From an uncultured Gemmatimonadota bacterium (GTDB taxonomy: Bacteria > Gemmatimonadota > Gemmatimonadetes > Gemmatimonadales > GWC2-71-9): DNA of 6,048 nt. Position numbers and translations under genes: made by a program. The stretch is taken from the NCBI GenBank assembly GCA_946479825.1, contig CAMLHU010000141.1, positions 1 through 6,048 of the forward strand, written 5' to 3'. Shown here piece after piece: positions 1 through 5,512 of the stretch (position 1 is its first letter; every line of letters begins with the position of its first letter). The notes under the pieces were generated by a model. That model was not told the origin of the DNA and ran no database searches. It worked only from the letters and a program-made list of their open reading frames with translations.

Positions 1-668
1 GCAACCTGCCGGAGGCGCGGCGGCGGATCGAGGAGATCATCGCGGAAGCGGAGGGGCCGGAGCTCGCCGATGTACGGGCGTGGGGATACGCAGACCTCGC
101 GATGGTCCTCGAGCGCCTTGGCATCGACGATCGAAGTCTCGAAGCCTTGCTCGAGGCGTTCAGGCACTACCGCGACTCACACGAGCGCCTGCGCGTACTT
201 GGCAGCCTTGGTGTCGGGCTCCGGAGACACCGGGCGTTCGCGGCCGCCCGGCAGGCGTTCGAGACGGTGCGCGAACACTCATCACAGTGGCAGGTGCGCC
301 AGAACGCGGTCATCGAATTGATGGCGCTGGCGGGTGACACCCAAGACGAGCTGGCGTTCCGGCGATACAAGACGGAGGCGGAGGAAGGCGTTGAGCGCAT
401 GCCCCCGGCCATGCTGGTGGACTTCTACCTCAAGCTAGGCGAGGGTCTGCTCCGCTTCGGCCGGAATGCCCATGGCGTGACGGCCTTGCGCCGGGCCCGG
501 GACGTGGCGGAGCTCCATGGTCTGAACGAGACCTACTTCCGAGTCGATCGAATGATCGCCGAAGCGGGCGCCCACGAGCGCCGGGAGCGGGACGGCGCCC
601 GTCCCGGCGAAGTGGAACCCGCGGTAGCGGCAGTCGCCGAGAAGCTACTGGCGCTCGTCGGCGGATAG
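1..668 (+). CDS. TPR-like helical repeat protein, C-terminal part (5' end off the window)
   Basis: The reading frame is open from position 3 to the TAG at 666-668, giving 221 visible residues with no stop, so the gene begins left of the window. An ATG at 102 is internal: the 33 codons before it continue the same helical style (NLPEARRRIEEIIAEAEG). The sequence is almost all amphipathic helix with TPR-like units: RVLGSLGVGLRRHRAFAAAR followed by QAFETVREHS, and LVDFYLKLGEGLLRFGRNAH followed by a second helix ending near AELHG. There is no visible signal peptide, membrane segment or catalytic motif in the part present, so a cytoplasmic protein-protein or peptide-binding role is likely. Many bacterial proteins of this type carry an N-terminal helix-turn-helix or enzyme domain, which cannot be seen here. 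The gene converges on the small exported protein at 671-835 with only 2 bp between the stop codons. Confidence 0.75.
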   Translation, partial: NLPEARRRIEEIIAEAEGPELADVRAWGYADLAMVLERLGIDDRSLEALLEAFRHYRDSHERLRVLGSLGVGLRRHRAFAAARQAFETVREHSSQWQVRQNAVIELMALAGDTQDELAFRRYKTEAEEGVERMPPAMLVDFYLKLGEGLLRFGRNAHGVTALRRARDVAELHGLNETYFRVDRMIAEAGAHERRERDGARPGEVEPAVAAVAEKLLALVGG

Positions 669-670
669 CT

Positions 671-835
671 TCAGCACTTGACGTTCGAGCCGTTCTGGTC
701 GCACGCCGAGGTCCCGTCGCGCTGGATCGCCGCCTGGTTCGGCGAGCTGGGGGACGTGGCGTCGGCACAGGCGGAGGCGGCAAAGCTGACGGCCAGGAGA
801 GCGAACAGGACGTAGATGCGCTTGCGGACGGACAT
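671..835 (-). CDS. Small exported protein or lipoprotein, 54 aa
   Basis: This 54-aa protein starts at ATG 835-833 and stops at TGA 673-671. The frame could be extended upstream to 910, but the 835 start is preferred: it puts the basic n-region (MSVRKR) at the N-terminus of a classical signal peptide, and a GAGGA ribosome site lies 8 nt upstream. The hydrophobic core is YVLFALLAVSFAA and the end is ASAC, with Cys23. This may be a weak lipobox (Ala instead of the usual Leu at -3) or a signal peptidase I site of the A-x-A type. The mature part is only about 32 residues, begins CADATSPSSP, is Ser/Pro/Asn/Gln-rich, and has two more cysteines, Cys45 and Cys54 (the last residue), which could form a small disulfide loop. 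The function is not recognised. It is divergent from the AraC-type gene and convergent with the TPR gene. Confidence 0.7.
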   Translation of the reverse strand: MSVRKRIYVLFALLAVSFAASACADATSPSSPNQAAIQRDGTSACDQNGSNVKC

Positions 836-843
836 GGGAGCAA

Positions 844-848
844 TCCTC
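844..848 (-). promoter_or_regulatory. Ribosome binding site that fixes the small exported protein's start
   Basis: On the minus strand this reads GAGGA, 8 nt before the ATG at 835. It supports that start over the longer reading frame beginning at 910. Confidence 0.6.
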
Positions 849-912
849 GCGTCGAAGGAGCGGCGGCACCTCAGGGTGGCGCCAACTTCGCGCATCCGGA
901 CGCCGGTCAACA

Positions 913-950
913 GGCAGGTTTTGCGTCAGGTTGGGCCGGTTTTGCGACAG
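913..950 (+). repeat. Two 17-bp direct repeats on a 21-bp period, candidate AraC-type operator
   Basis: The half-sites are 913-929 (GGCAGGTTTTGCGTCAG) and 934-950 (GGCCGGTTTTGCGACAG). They are identical at 15 of 17 positions and separated by 4 bp. The second copy ends 3 bp before the ATG of the AraC-type gene at 954. In classical AraC, 17-bp half-sites in direct orientation with 4 bp between them are bound by two monomers on one DNA face, so the geometry fits an AraC-family site. Binding and autoregulation are inferred. The repeats lie in the only divergent intergenic region, so they could also affect the exported-protein gene on the other strand. I saw no convincing -35/-10 pair for either gene in 836-953. 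Confidence 0.55.
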
Positions 951-953
951 CCG

Positions 954-1742
954 ATGCCGATCCTCGCGGCGGTCGCGCCGGAACGCCTCACGCGGCTCCG
1001 TGCGGCGGACCCTGAGGCGTTCGGGTTCGAGCCGGCCCGGTCCTGGGCGGAGGCAGTGCGGCTCATCCGTCAGCGGCCGATCGCCCTCGCGGTGGTGGAC
1101 CCGCTGCTCGAGGGGTCGCCCCGGGTGCACGAGATCGAGCGCATCCGGGCCTTCTTCCCCTCGCTCCCGCTGGTGGCCTATACGGCCCTCGCGCCGGAGA
1201 CGGCGGCGGTGCTTCTCGGGCTGGGTCGGCTGGGCGTGCGCCGGGCGCTGTTCATGCGGTTCGACGACGATCCCGCCCGCCTCCGCGCGGTGCTGCGGGA
1301 GGAATGGGCCCTCTCCGCCCCGCACCAGGTCCTGGCCGCGCTCCGTCCCGCCCTGGCGGAGCTCCCGGACCGGGTCTGGCTGGCGCTGGAGGACGCGGTG
1401 CAGGCCCCCGGGGAGCGGGGGGTGGCGGAGCTGGCGCGGCGGGCGCACCTTGGCCGGCGGACCTGCGAGCGGCTCTTCGCCCGGTCGGGCCTCCCCGCGC
1501 CGAGCAAGGTGCTGCAGATGGCCCGGGTGCTGTACGCGCACCGGCTGCTGCTCGACCCGGGGTTCACCGTCGACGACGTGGCCCTCAAGCTGGGCTACAC
1601 CCGCGCGCGGGCGCTGCAGGCCCAGATCCGCGCCCTGTTCGGATGCACGGCCGGCGAGGCCCGGCTTTCGCTCACTCCGGAGGAGGCGGTGGCGCTGCTC
1701 GCCCCGCGGCTCCTCCCCACCCGGCACCGACTGGCGGTGTGA
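954..1742 (+). CDS. AraC-type transcriptional regulator with a degenerate receiver-like N-terminal domain
   Basis: The protein has 262 residues from ATG 954. Upstream starts, as far as 816, would run through the repeats and across the start of the divergent gene, and would add a basic, low-complexity leader, so they are not used. Residues about 1-120 have the alternating strand/helix look of a response-regulator receiver: ALAVVDP with Asp49 at the phosphoacceptor place, PLVAYTA with Thr77 at the switch place, then GVRRALF. The acidic N-terminal pair and the conserved Lys are missing, so phosphorylation is doubtful. Residues about 155-237 form an AraC-type double helix-turn-helix: GVAELARRAHLGRRTCERLF, then TVDDVALKLGYTRARALQAQ and a FGCTAGEAR end. 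It is cytoplasmic. It lies 2 bp before a CheY-like gene, probably in one operon, and the repeats at 913-950 may be its own operator. The C-terminal call is firm and the N-terminal one is inference. Confidence 0.82.
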   Translation: MPILAAVAPERLTRLRAADPEAFGFEPARSWAEAVRLIRQRPIALAVVDPLLEGSPRVHEIERIRAFFPSLPLVAYTALAPETAAVLLGLGRLGVRRALFMRFDDDPARLRAVLREEWALSAPHQVLAALRPALAELPDRVWLALEDAVQAPGERGVAELARRAHLGRRTCERLFARSGLPAPSKVLQMARVLYAHRLLLDPGFTVDDVALKLGYTRARALQAQIRALFGCTAGEARLSLTPEEAVALLAPRLLPTRHRLAV

Positions 1743-1744
1743 CC

Positions 1745-2134
1745 ATGCGCATCCTTGTGATCGACGACGAACCGGTCATCCGCGGCGTCATCCAGCGCCT
1801 GCTCCAGCGGGCGGGGCACGAGGTCGTGGCCTCCGCCGGCCCCGACTCGGCGCTTCGGGTCCTGGCCGACGCCGAGATGGACGTGGTGTTGCTCGACCGC
1901 CGGATGCCCAAGCTCTCCGGCGAGGCGCTCTTCCTCCTCCTGATCCATCGCTGGCCGTACCTCAAGGACCGCATCATCCTGATGAGCGGCGCGCCGCTCG
2001 ACCTCGATGGCGGCCTCCCGGCCGAGCTCGGCAGCTGCCACTTCCTCGGCAAGCCGTTCACGATGGACCAGCTGCTCACGGTGATCGCGGAGGTCGCGGA
2101 GCAGGCGGCGCAGCGGCAGCGGGACCAGGCGTGA
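1745..2134 (+). CDS. Single-domain CheY-like response regulator
   Basis: This 129-aa protein is a complete receiver domain with no output domain. The phosphorylation site residues are all present: acidic pair Asp7-Asp8 in ILVIDDEP, phosphoacceptor Asp51 in VVLLDRRMP, switch Ser81 in IILMSGAP, and Lys103 in FLGKPF. It should therefore accept a phosphoryl group from a histidine kinase or phosphotransferase and act through protein contacts, perhaps with the AraC-type or MerR-type neighbours or as a phosphate shuttle. No cognate kinase is encoded next to it. The ATG at 1745 follows the AraC-type stop by 2 bp. Its own TGA overlaps the GTG of the next gene (GTGA, 2131-2134), which indicates co-translation in one operon. 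The C-terminal tail (EQAAQRQRDQA) is short and polar. Confidence 0.92.
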   Translation: MRILVIDDEPVIRGVIQRLLQRAGHEVVASAGPDSALRVLADAEMDVVLLDRRMPKLSGEALFLLLIHRWPYLKDRIILMSGAPLDLDGGLPAELGSCHFLGKPFTMDQLLTVIAEVAEQAAQRQRDQA

Positions 2135-2757
2135 CCGGTCCGGTCGGTCCCGCGGGCGACCCGCTCACGCTGCTGCGCCGCTACCGCGGCCTGGCGCCCT
2201 GGTCCATCCGCGACCTCGCCTCGCTCGCGGCGGCGATCCTCGACGCCTCCGCGGTCGTCCCGCTTTCGTCCGCGGCACGGGCCAGGCCCACCGAGCGCAC
2301 CGTCCGGTTCTACGTGGCGCGTGGGCTGGTGAACCCGCCCGAGGGGCGGGGCAGCGCCGCGGTGTACGCCTATCGCCACCTGCTGCAGGTGCTCGCCATC
2401 AAGCTCCGGCAGATGGAAGGCTGGACCCTCGAGGCCATCACGAAGGAAGCCCACGAGCAGACCGGCGACGCGGTGGAGCGCCGTGTCGCCGCGAGCCTGG
2501 GCGCGGCGCTCCCCGATCCCGAGCGCCTCGCCTGGCTGCCACGCGCCCGCCGCCGGCTTGCCGAGCCGGACCGGGGCGGGTCGGCGCGATCGGCCGGGGG
2601 CGACGCCGTGACGCTCCGCCGCCTCCCGGTCGGGCCGGGGGTCGAGCTGCTGATCGAGTCGGATCACCCCGCCGTTGCCGACCCGGCCGCCGAAGCGGCG
2701 CTGGTCGAGCGGGTGCGGGCCCTCCTGGCGCCGCACGCCGTCCGCCCCTCCGCCTGA
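2131..2757 (+). CDS. MerR-type transcriptional regulator with an extra C-terminal domain
   Basis: The protein has 208 residues and starts at GTG 2131, which overlaps the response-regulator stop as GTGA. No ATG occurs in frame before the DNA-binding domain, so GTG is the only sensible start. Residues about 22-105 hold a MerR-type winged helix: WSIRDLASLAAAIL, then TERTVRFYVARGLVNPPEGR, the Tyr-rich wing AAVYAYRHLLQVLAIKLRQM and GWTLEAI. The 'RFYVARGLV.PPEGRG' core is characteristic of the family. There is no long dimerisation coiled coil and no metal-binding Cys cluster. Instead residues about 158-200 form a small separate block (VTLRRLPVGPGVELLIESDH followed by a helix) of the 'GPGVEL' type that I have seen after MerR-like domains, with no assigned ligand. 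It is the last gene of the regulator run and lies 62 bp before lemA, which makes lemA-M48 a likely target. Confidence 0.8.
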   Translation: MTGPVGPAGDPLTLLRRYRGLAPWSIRDLASLAAAILDASAVVPLSSAARARPTERTVRFYVARGLVNPPEGRGSAAVYAYRHLLQVLAIKLRQMEGWTLEAITKEAHEQTGDAVERRVAASLGAALPDPERLAWLPRARRRLAEPDRGGSARSAGGDAVTLRRLPVGPGVELLIESDHPAVADPAAEAALVERVRALLAPHAVRPSA

Positions 2758-2786
2758 CCCCCCGCGCCGCGATCCGGCGCTAGATT
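2754..2786 (+). promoter_or_regulatory. Candidate lemA promoter with an operator dyad in the spacer
   Basis: A -10-like TAGATT at 2781-2786 lies 33 bp before the lemA start. Directly before it is a perfect inverted repeat, GCGCCG (2764-2769), CGATC, CGGCGC (2775-2780). A weak -35-like CTGACC sits at 2754-2759, overlapping the MerR-type stop codon, with a 21-bp spacer. MerR-family activators characteristically bind a dyad inside an over-long spacer (19-20 bp), so this layout would suit the regulator encoded just upstream, although the spacer is 1-2 bp longer than typical. The dyad could instead be a hairpin at the 3' end of the regulator mRNA; no T-run follows it. Confidence 0.35.
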
Positions 2787-2809
2787 ACCGCATCCATCCC
2801 CCTCGCACC

Positions 2810-2814
2810 GGAGA
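2810..2814 (+). promoter_or_regulatory. lemA ribosome binding site
   Basis: GGAGA lies 5 nt before the ATG at 2820. It is the clearest ribosome site among the plus-strand genes; the other downstream genes there start by overlap or a very short gap. This supports lemA as the first gene of a new transcription unit. Confidence 0.6.
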
Positions 2815-2819
2815 ACCCG

Positions 2820-3392
2820 ATGGGAGCGATCGTCCTGCTCGTCCTGCTCGTGGTCGTCGGCCTGTGGTTCGTGGCCGCGTACAACCGCCTGATCGCGCTC
2901 AAGAACCAGGTGGTCAACGCCTGGAAGCAGATCGACGTCCAGCTGAAGCGCCGGCACGACCTGATCCCGAACCTCGTCAACACCGTGAAGGGGGCGATGA
3001 ACTTCGAGCGTGAGACGCTCGAGGCGGTCGTGGCCGCGCGGACCCGGGCGGTGAGCGCCACGGGGGTCAAGGAGACGGCCAAGGCGGAGGGGGAGCTGAC
3101 CCAGGCGCTGGGGCGGCTTTTCGCGGTGGCCGAGGCGTATCCCGACCTCAAGGCGACGGGTAACGTGTCGCAGCTGCAGGAGGAGCTCGCGAGCACGGAG
3201 AACCGGATCACGTTCGCGCGGCAGGCCTACAACGACCTCGCGACCTCCTACAACACCGCGCAGCAGCAGTTCCCGACCAGCCTGGTGGCGGGGATGGCCA
3301 AGGCGGTGCCGGCGGAGCTGTGGGAGATCCAGGACGCCGGCGAGCGGGCGGTGCCCAACGTGGACCTCTCGCTGGGCAAGCCGGGCGCGTGA
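2820..3392 (+). CDS. lemA: LemA family membrane-anchored protein
   Basis: This 190-aa protein has the usual LemA length and layout. An N-terminal membrane segment (residues about 3-20, IVLLVLLVVVGLWFVAA) is followed by a long helical soluble region. Family landmarks are clear: YNRLIALKNQVVNAWKQIDV, then RRHDLIPNLVNTVK (about 44-57), AEAYPDLKA (about 104-112), the TENRITFARQAYND block (about 126-139), YNTAQQQFP and a PNVDL end. LemA proteins are of poorly defined biochemical role, are held in the inner membrane with a helical-bundle domain, and are repeatedly found next to M48/HtpX proteases. Here the lemA TGA overlaps the GTG of such a protease (GTGA, 3389-3392). The region between the FP motif and the C-terminus (SLVAGMAKAVPAELWEI) differs a little from the commonest form. 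Identification is firm and function is inferred from context. Confidence 0.96.
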   Translation: MGAIVLLVLLVVVGLWFVAAYNRLIALKNQVVNAWKQIDVQLKRRHDLIPNLVNTVKGAMNFERETLEAVVAARTRAVSATGVKETAKAEGELTQALGRLFAVAEAYPDLKATGNVSQLQEELASTENRITFARQAYNDLATSYNTAQQQFPTSLVAGMAKAVPAELWEIQDAGERAVPNVDLSLGKPGA

Positions 3393-4435
3393 CCGACGCC
3401 AACCTCTGGGCCCAGCAGGCCGACAACCGCCGGAAGTCGGCCTGGCTGGTCACGGGGTTCATCCTGTTCTTCGCCTGGCTCGGCTTCGGCGGCGACTGGG
3501 CGTACTACCTCTACACCGCCCACCTCCCGCCGATGGCGTACCACCACGTGGTGCCGTGGTTCGGGATCGTCACGACGACGGTGGCGAGCGTGATGTGCTG
3601 GTACGCGTGGACCAGCGGGCCGGAGCGGGTGCTCTGGGCCACCGGCGCGCGGGAGGTGACCGACCCGGTCACCGACCAGCAGAAGATGCTGGTCAACGTG
3701 GTGGAGGAGATGTCCATCGCCGCGAGCCTGCCGCGGCCGCGGATCTGGATCGTGCCCGATCCCGACCCCAACGCGTTCGCCACCGGGCGCGACCCGGCCA
3801 GCGCCAGCATCGCCGTGACGCAGGGGCTGCTCGACACCCTGTCGCGCGACGAGCTCCAGGCGGTGGTGGGGCACGAGATGGCGCACATCGCCAACCTCGA
3901 CGTGCGGCTGATGACGCTGCTCGCCGCCATCGTCGGCGCGGTGGCGCTGATGTCGGACGGAATGGGCCGGTGGCTGGGGTTCGGCGGGCGGGGCGGGGGC
4001 GGCGGCCGGGGGAACGACGAGGGGAAGGGCGCCAACCCGCTGGCGCTGGCGGTGCTGGCGCTCTGGATCGTGTCGCTGATCCTGGCCCCGATCGTGACCC
4101 GGATGCTCGCGATGGCGGTGAGCCGCAAGCGGGAGTTCCTGGCCGACGCCACGGGCGCGCAGTTCACCCGCAACCCGATGGCGCTGGCCTCGGCGCTCGA
4201 AAAGCTCGACGCCGCGAGCGCGCCGACCCGGTCCATCACCCGCGGGGCCGCGCACCTCTGCATCGTGGACCCGGGCGCCAGCGCCATCAACGACGGCGAG
4301 GGCGCGGCCGCCGACCTGTTCGGGTCGCACCCACCCATCCGGTTGCGGGTGGCGCGGCTCCGCGGGATGGCCTACCAGCAGATGAAGGCGCAGGGGATCC
4401 CGATCCCCGACGCTGGCGCCACCGGCGCCGCCTGA
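3389..4435 (+). CDS. M48 family (HtpX-like) membrane zinc metalloprotease
   Basis: The protein has 348 residues from GTG 3389, which overlaps the lemA stop by 4 bp. A longer frame from 3320 would run 70 bases into lemA and add a basic leader, so it is rejected. There are four probable membrane segments: about 17-34, 56-74, 171-189 and 216-237. The zinc site is the HEMAH motif (His162, Glu163, His166) in ELQAVVGHEMAHIANLDVRL, with the third ligand probably Glu249 in SRKREFLADA. SHPPIRLR (313-320) and NAFATGRDP (128-136) are further M48 hallmarks. HtpX-type enzymes cut damaged or misfolded membrane proteins, with the active site on the cytoplasmic side. A glycine-rich, flexible loop (about 198-214) separates segments 3 and 4. 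It probably acts with LemA and may be controlled through the lemA promoter region. It converges on the minus-strand operon with 10 bp between stops. Confidence 0.93.
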   Translation: MTDANLWAQQADNRRKSAWLVTGFILFFAWLGFGGDWAYYLYTAHLPPMAYHHVVPWFGIVTTTVASVMCWYAWTSGPERVLWATGAREVTDPVTDQQKMLVNVVEEMSIAASLPRPRIWIVPDPDPNAFATGRDPASASIAVTQGLLDTLSRDELQAVVGHEMAHIANLDVRLMTLLAAIVGAVALMSDGMGRWLGFGGRGGGGGRGNDEGKGANPLALAVLALWIVSLILAPIVTRMLAMAVSRKREFLADATGAQFTRNPMALASALEKLDAASAPTRSITRGAAHLCIVDPGASAINDGEGAAADLFGSHPPIRLRVARLRGMAYQQMKAQGIPIPDAGATGAA

Positions 4436-4451
4436 GCCGCCCCGGTCAGGC
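4430..4451. terminator. Inverted repeat across two convergent stop codons, possible bidirectional terminator
   Basis: GCCTGA (4430-4435) and TCAGGC (4446-4451) are perfect complements separated by 10 bases. Each arm contains the stop codon of one of the converging genes. A second hairpin, GGCGCC-ACC-GGCGCC at 4415-4429, lies just before it inside the protease gene. Neither is followed by a T-run, so a classical intrinsic terminator is not shown. In GC-rich genomes such stems may still slow polymerase or protect 3' ends. Confidence 0.3.
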
Positions 4452-5495
4452 CGGCCGCCACTCCAGCCGGTTCAGCACCTCCGAGACGAACGTCCCCGGA
4501 TCGAACGGCACCCCCACCGCAAAATCCACCCGGCCCGCCAGCGCGGCGAGCGCCGCCGCGGCACCCACCGCCACCAGCAGCGGCCCGCCTTCCGTGCGCC
4601 TGGGCAGCGCCGCCGGGTCCACCACGCCCCCCTCCACCACGATGACCCGGACGTCCGCGGCGGGCGTCCCGGCGTGCGCCGCGACCTCGCCTGGCGGGCA
4701 GTCCTCGACCGTGAAGCCGGCGTGCCGCAGCAGGTGCCCCAGCACCCGCCCGAGCTGCGGCGTGGTGGTGCACATCAGGGCGCGCCCGCGCTGCCCGGCG
4801 GCGGGGCCGGTGCCGGCCGCGCCGAGATCCACCATCCGGATCGAGCCCTCGAGATAGTCGGTGGCCGGCGCCTCGGGGAGCTCGCCGGCGCGGCGCACGG
4901 TGTCGCGGATCCGCTCCAGCGACTGCCGGATGACCGTGAGCCCCTCGCGCTGCTCGGCGGTGAGCGCCGGGTCGCGAAGGAGCAGGTCGGCCTCGGCGGA
5001 GGCGGCCATCAGCGGATTGTTGATCGCGTGATGCAGCGTGACCGTCATCTGGCCGACCGCGGCCATCCGTTCGGCGGCGAGGAGGTCGCGCTCCGCGGCC
5101 GCGAGGGCGCGGCGGAGGGCCACCGTGCGCCGGTGCCGCTCCACGACCTTCGGGAGCAGGTCGGTCAGGCTCGCGTCCTTGATGACGTAGTCGTCGGCGC
5201 CGAGGCTCAGCGCCCGCGCGGCCGCCGTCTCGCTGCCGTGGGCGGTGACCACGATGATGGCGGGAGGCGTGGGGCGGGCGCGCAGCTGCGCCAGGACCTC
5301 GAGGCCGTCCAGGTCGGGGAGCTGCAGGTCGAGGAGGACGATGTCCGCGTCGGCGGCGCGGGCGAGCCCGTCGGCGCCGGTAGCGGCCACCACCGGGGGT
5401 GCGTAGCCCGCCACGGTGAGCACGGCCGTGATGATGCGGGCGATGGCCGGATCGTCATCCACGAGCAGGAGGCGGATGGTCCGGAGGTCAGGCAC
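4446..5495 (-). CDS. Response regulator with DHp helices and a degenerate C-terminal receiver (REC-DHp-pseudoREC), no ATPase domain
   Basis: The protein has 349 residues. It starts at GTG 5495-5493; no ATG precedes the first domain. Residues about 6-122 are a complete receiver: Asp13-Asp15 in LLVDDDP, phosphoacceptor Asp56 in IVLLDLQLPD, Thr84 in IIVVTAHG, and Lys106 in DYVIKDAS. A coiled coil (about 117-145) leads into a histidine-kinase dimerisation block: ERMAAVGQMTVTLHHAINNP (about 142-161), with His156 at the phospho-site and the second helix about 179-203. The residue after His, normally Glu in 'HEINNPL', is Ala157. There is no HATPase_c domain with N, G1 and G2 boxes. Residues about 238-346 look like a worn receiver: TTT replaces the acidic pair, Glu288 stands near the Asp position, and Val329-Pro-Phe-Asp-Pro replaces 'KPFDP'. 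It probably relays or senses phosphate or dimerises, rather than phosphorylating itself. It lies 42 bp after the HD-GYP gene in the same direction. Confidence 0.8.
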   Translation of the reverse strand: MPDLRTIRLLLVDDDPAIARIITAVLTVAGYAPPVVAATGADGLARAADADIVLLDLQLPDLDGLEVLAQLRARPTPPAIIVVTAHGSETAAARALSLGADDYVIKDASLTDLLPKVVERHRRTVALRRALAAAERDLLAAERMAAVGQMTVTLHHAINNPLMAASAEADLLLRDPALTAEQREGLTVIRQSLERIRDTVRRAGELPEAPATDYLEGSIRMVDLGAAGTGPAAGQRGRALMCTTTPQLGRVLGHLLRHAGFTVEDCPPGEVAAHAGTPAADVRVIVVEGGVVDPAALPRRTEGGPLLVAVGAAAALAALAGRVDFAVGVPFDPGTFVSEVLNRLEWRPA

Positions 5496-5512
5496 GGGGA
5501 TCCCAAGGCGAG

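Noticed and set aside
70..337. Short plus-strand open frames inside the TPR gene
   Set aside because: They overlap the TPR frame, which is open across the whole region and gives coherent helical repeats. Theirs are Arg/Ser/Pro-rich noise.
931..946. Sigma-54-type promoter (TTGG...TTGC) before the AraC-type gene
   Set aside because: The GG to GC distance is 9 bases, not the required 10, and no CAC follows the GG. The bases are better explained by the direct repeat.
816..953. Extended N-terminus of the AraC-type protein from ATG 816
   Set aside because: The extra 46 residues are basic and featureless, cross the divergent gene's start, and translate the direct repeats. ATG 954 begins the domain-like sequence.
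645..1727. Long minus-strand open frame (360 codons) opposite the AraC-type gene
   Set aside because: It covers the clear AraC-type coding frame on the other strand. Its translation is a run of R, P, G, E, Q and H with no domain, typical of shadow frames in GC-rich DNA.
931..2757. A single 608-residue plus-strand protein ending in the MerR-type domain
   Set aside because: The first 400 residues are a shadow of the AraC-type and response-regulator genes. The real protein starts at GTG 2131, where family-like sequence begins.
3248..4330. Long minus-strand open frame (360 codons) opposite the M48 protease
   Set aside because: The protease frame has an intact zinc motif and membrane segments. 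The opposite frame is His/Arg/Pro-rich, low-complexity noise from GC bias.
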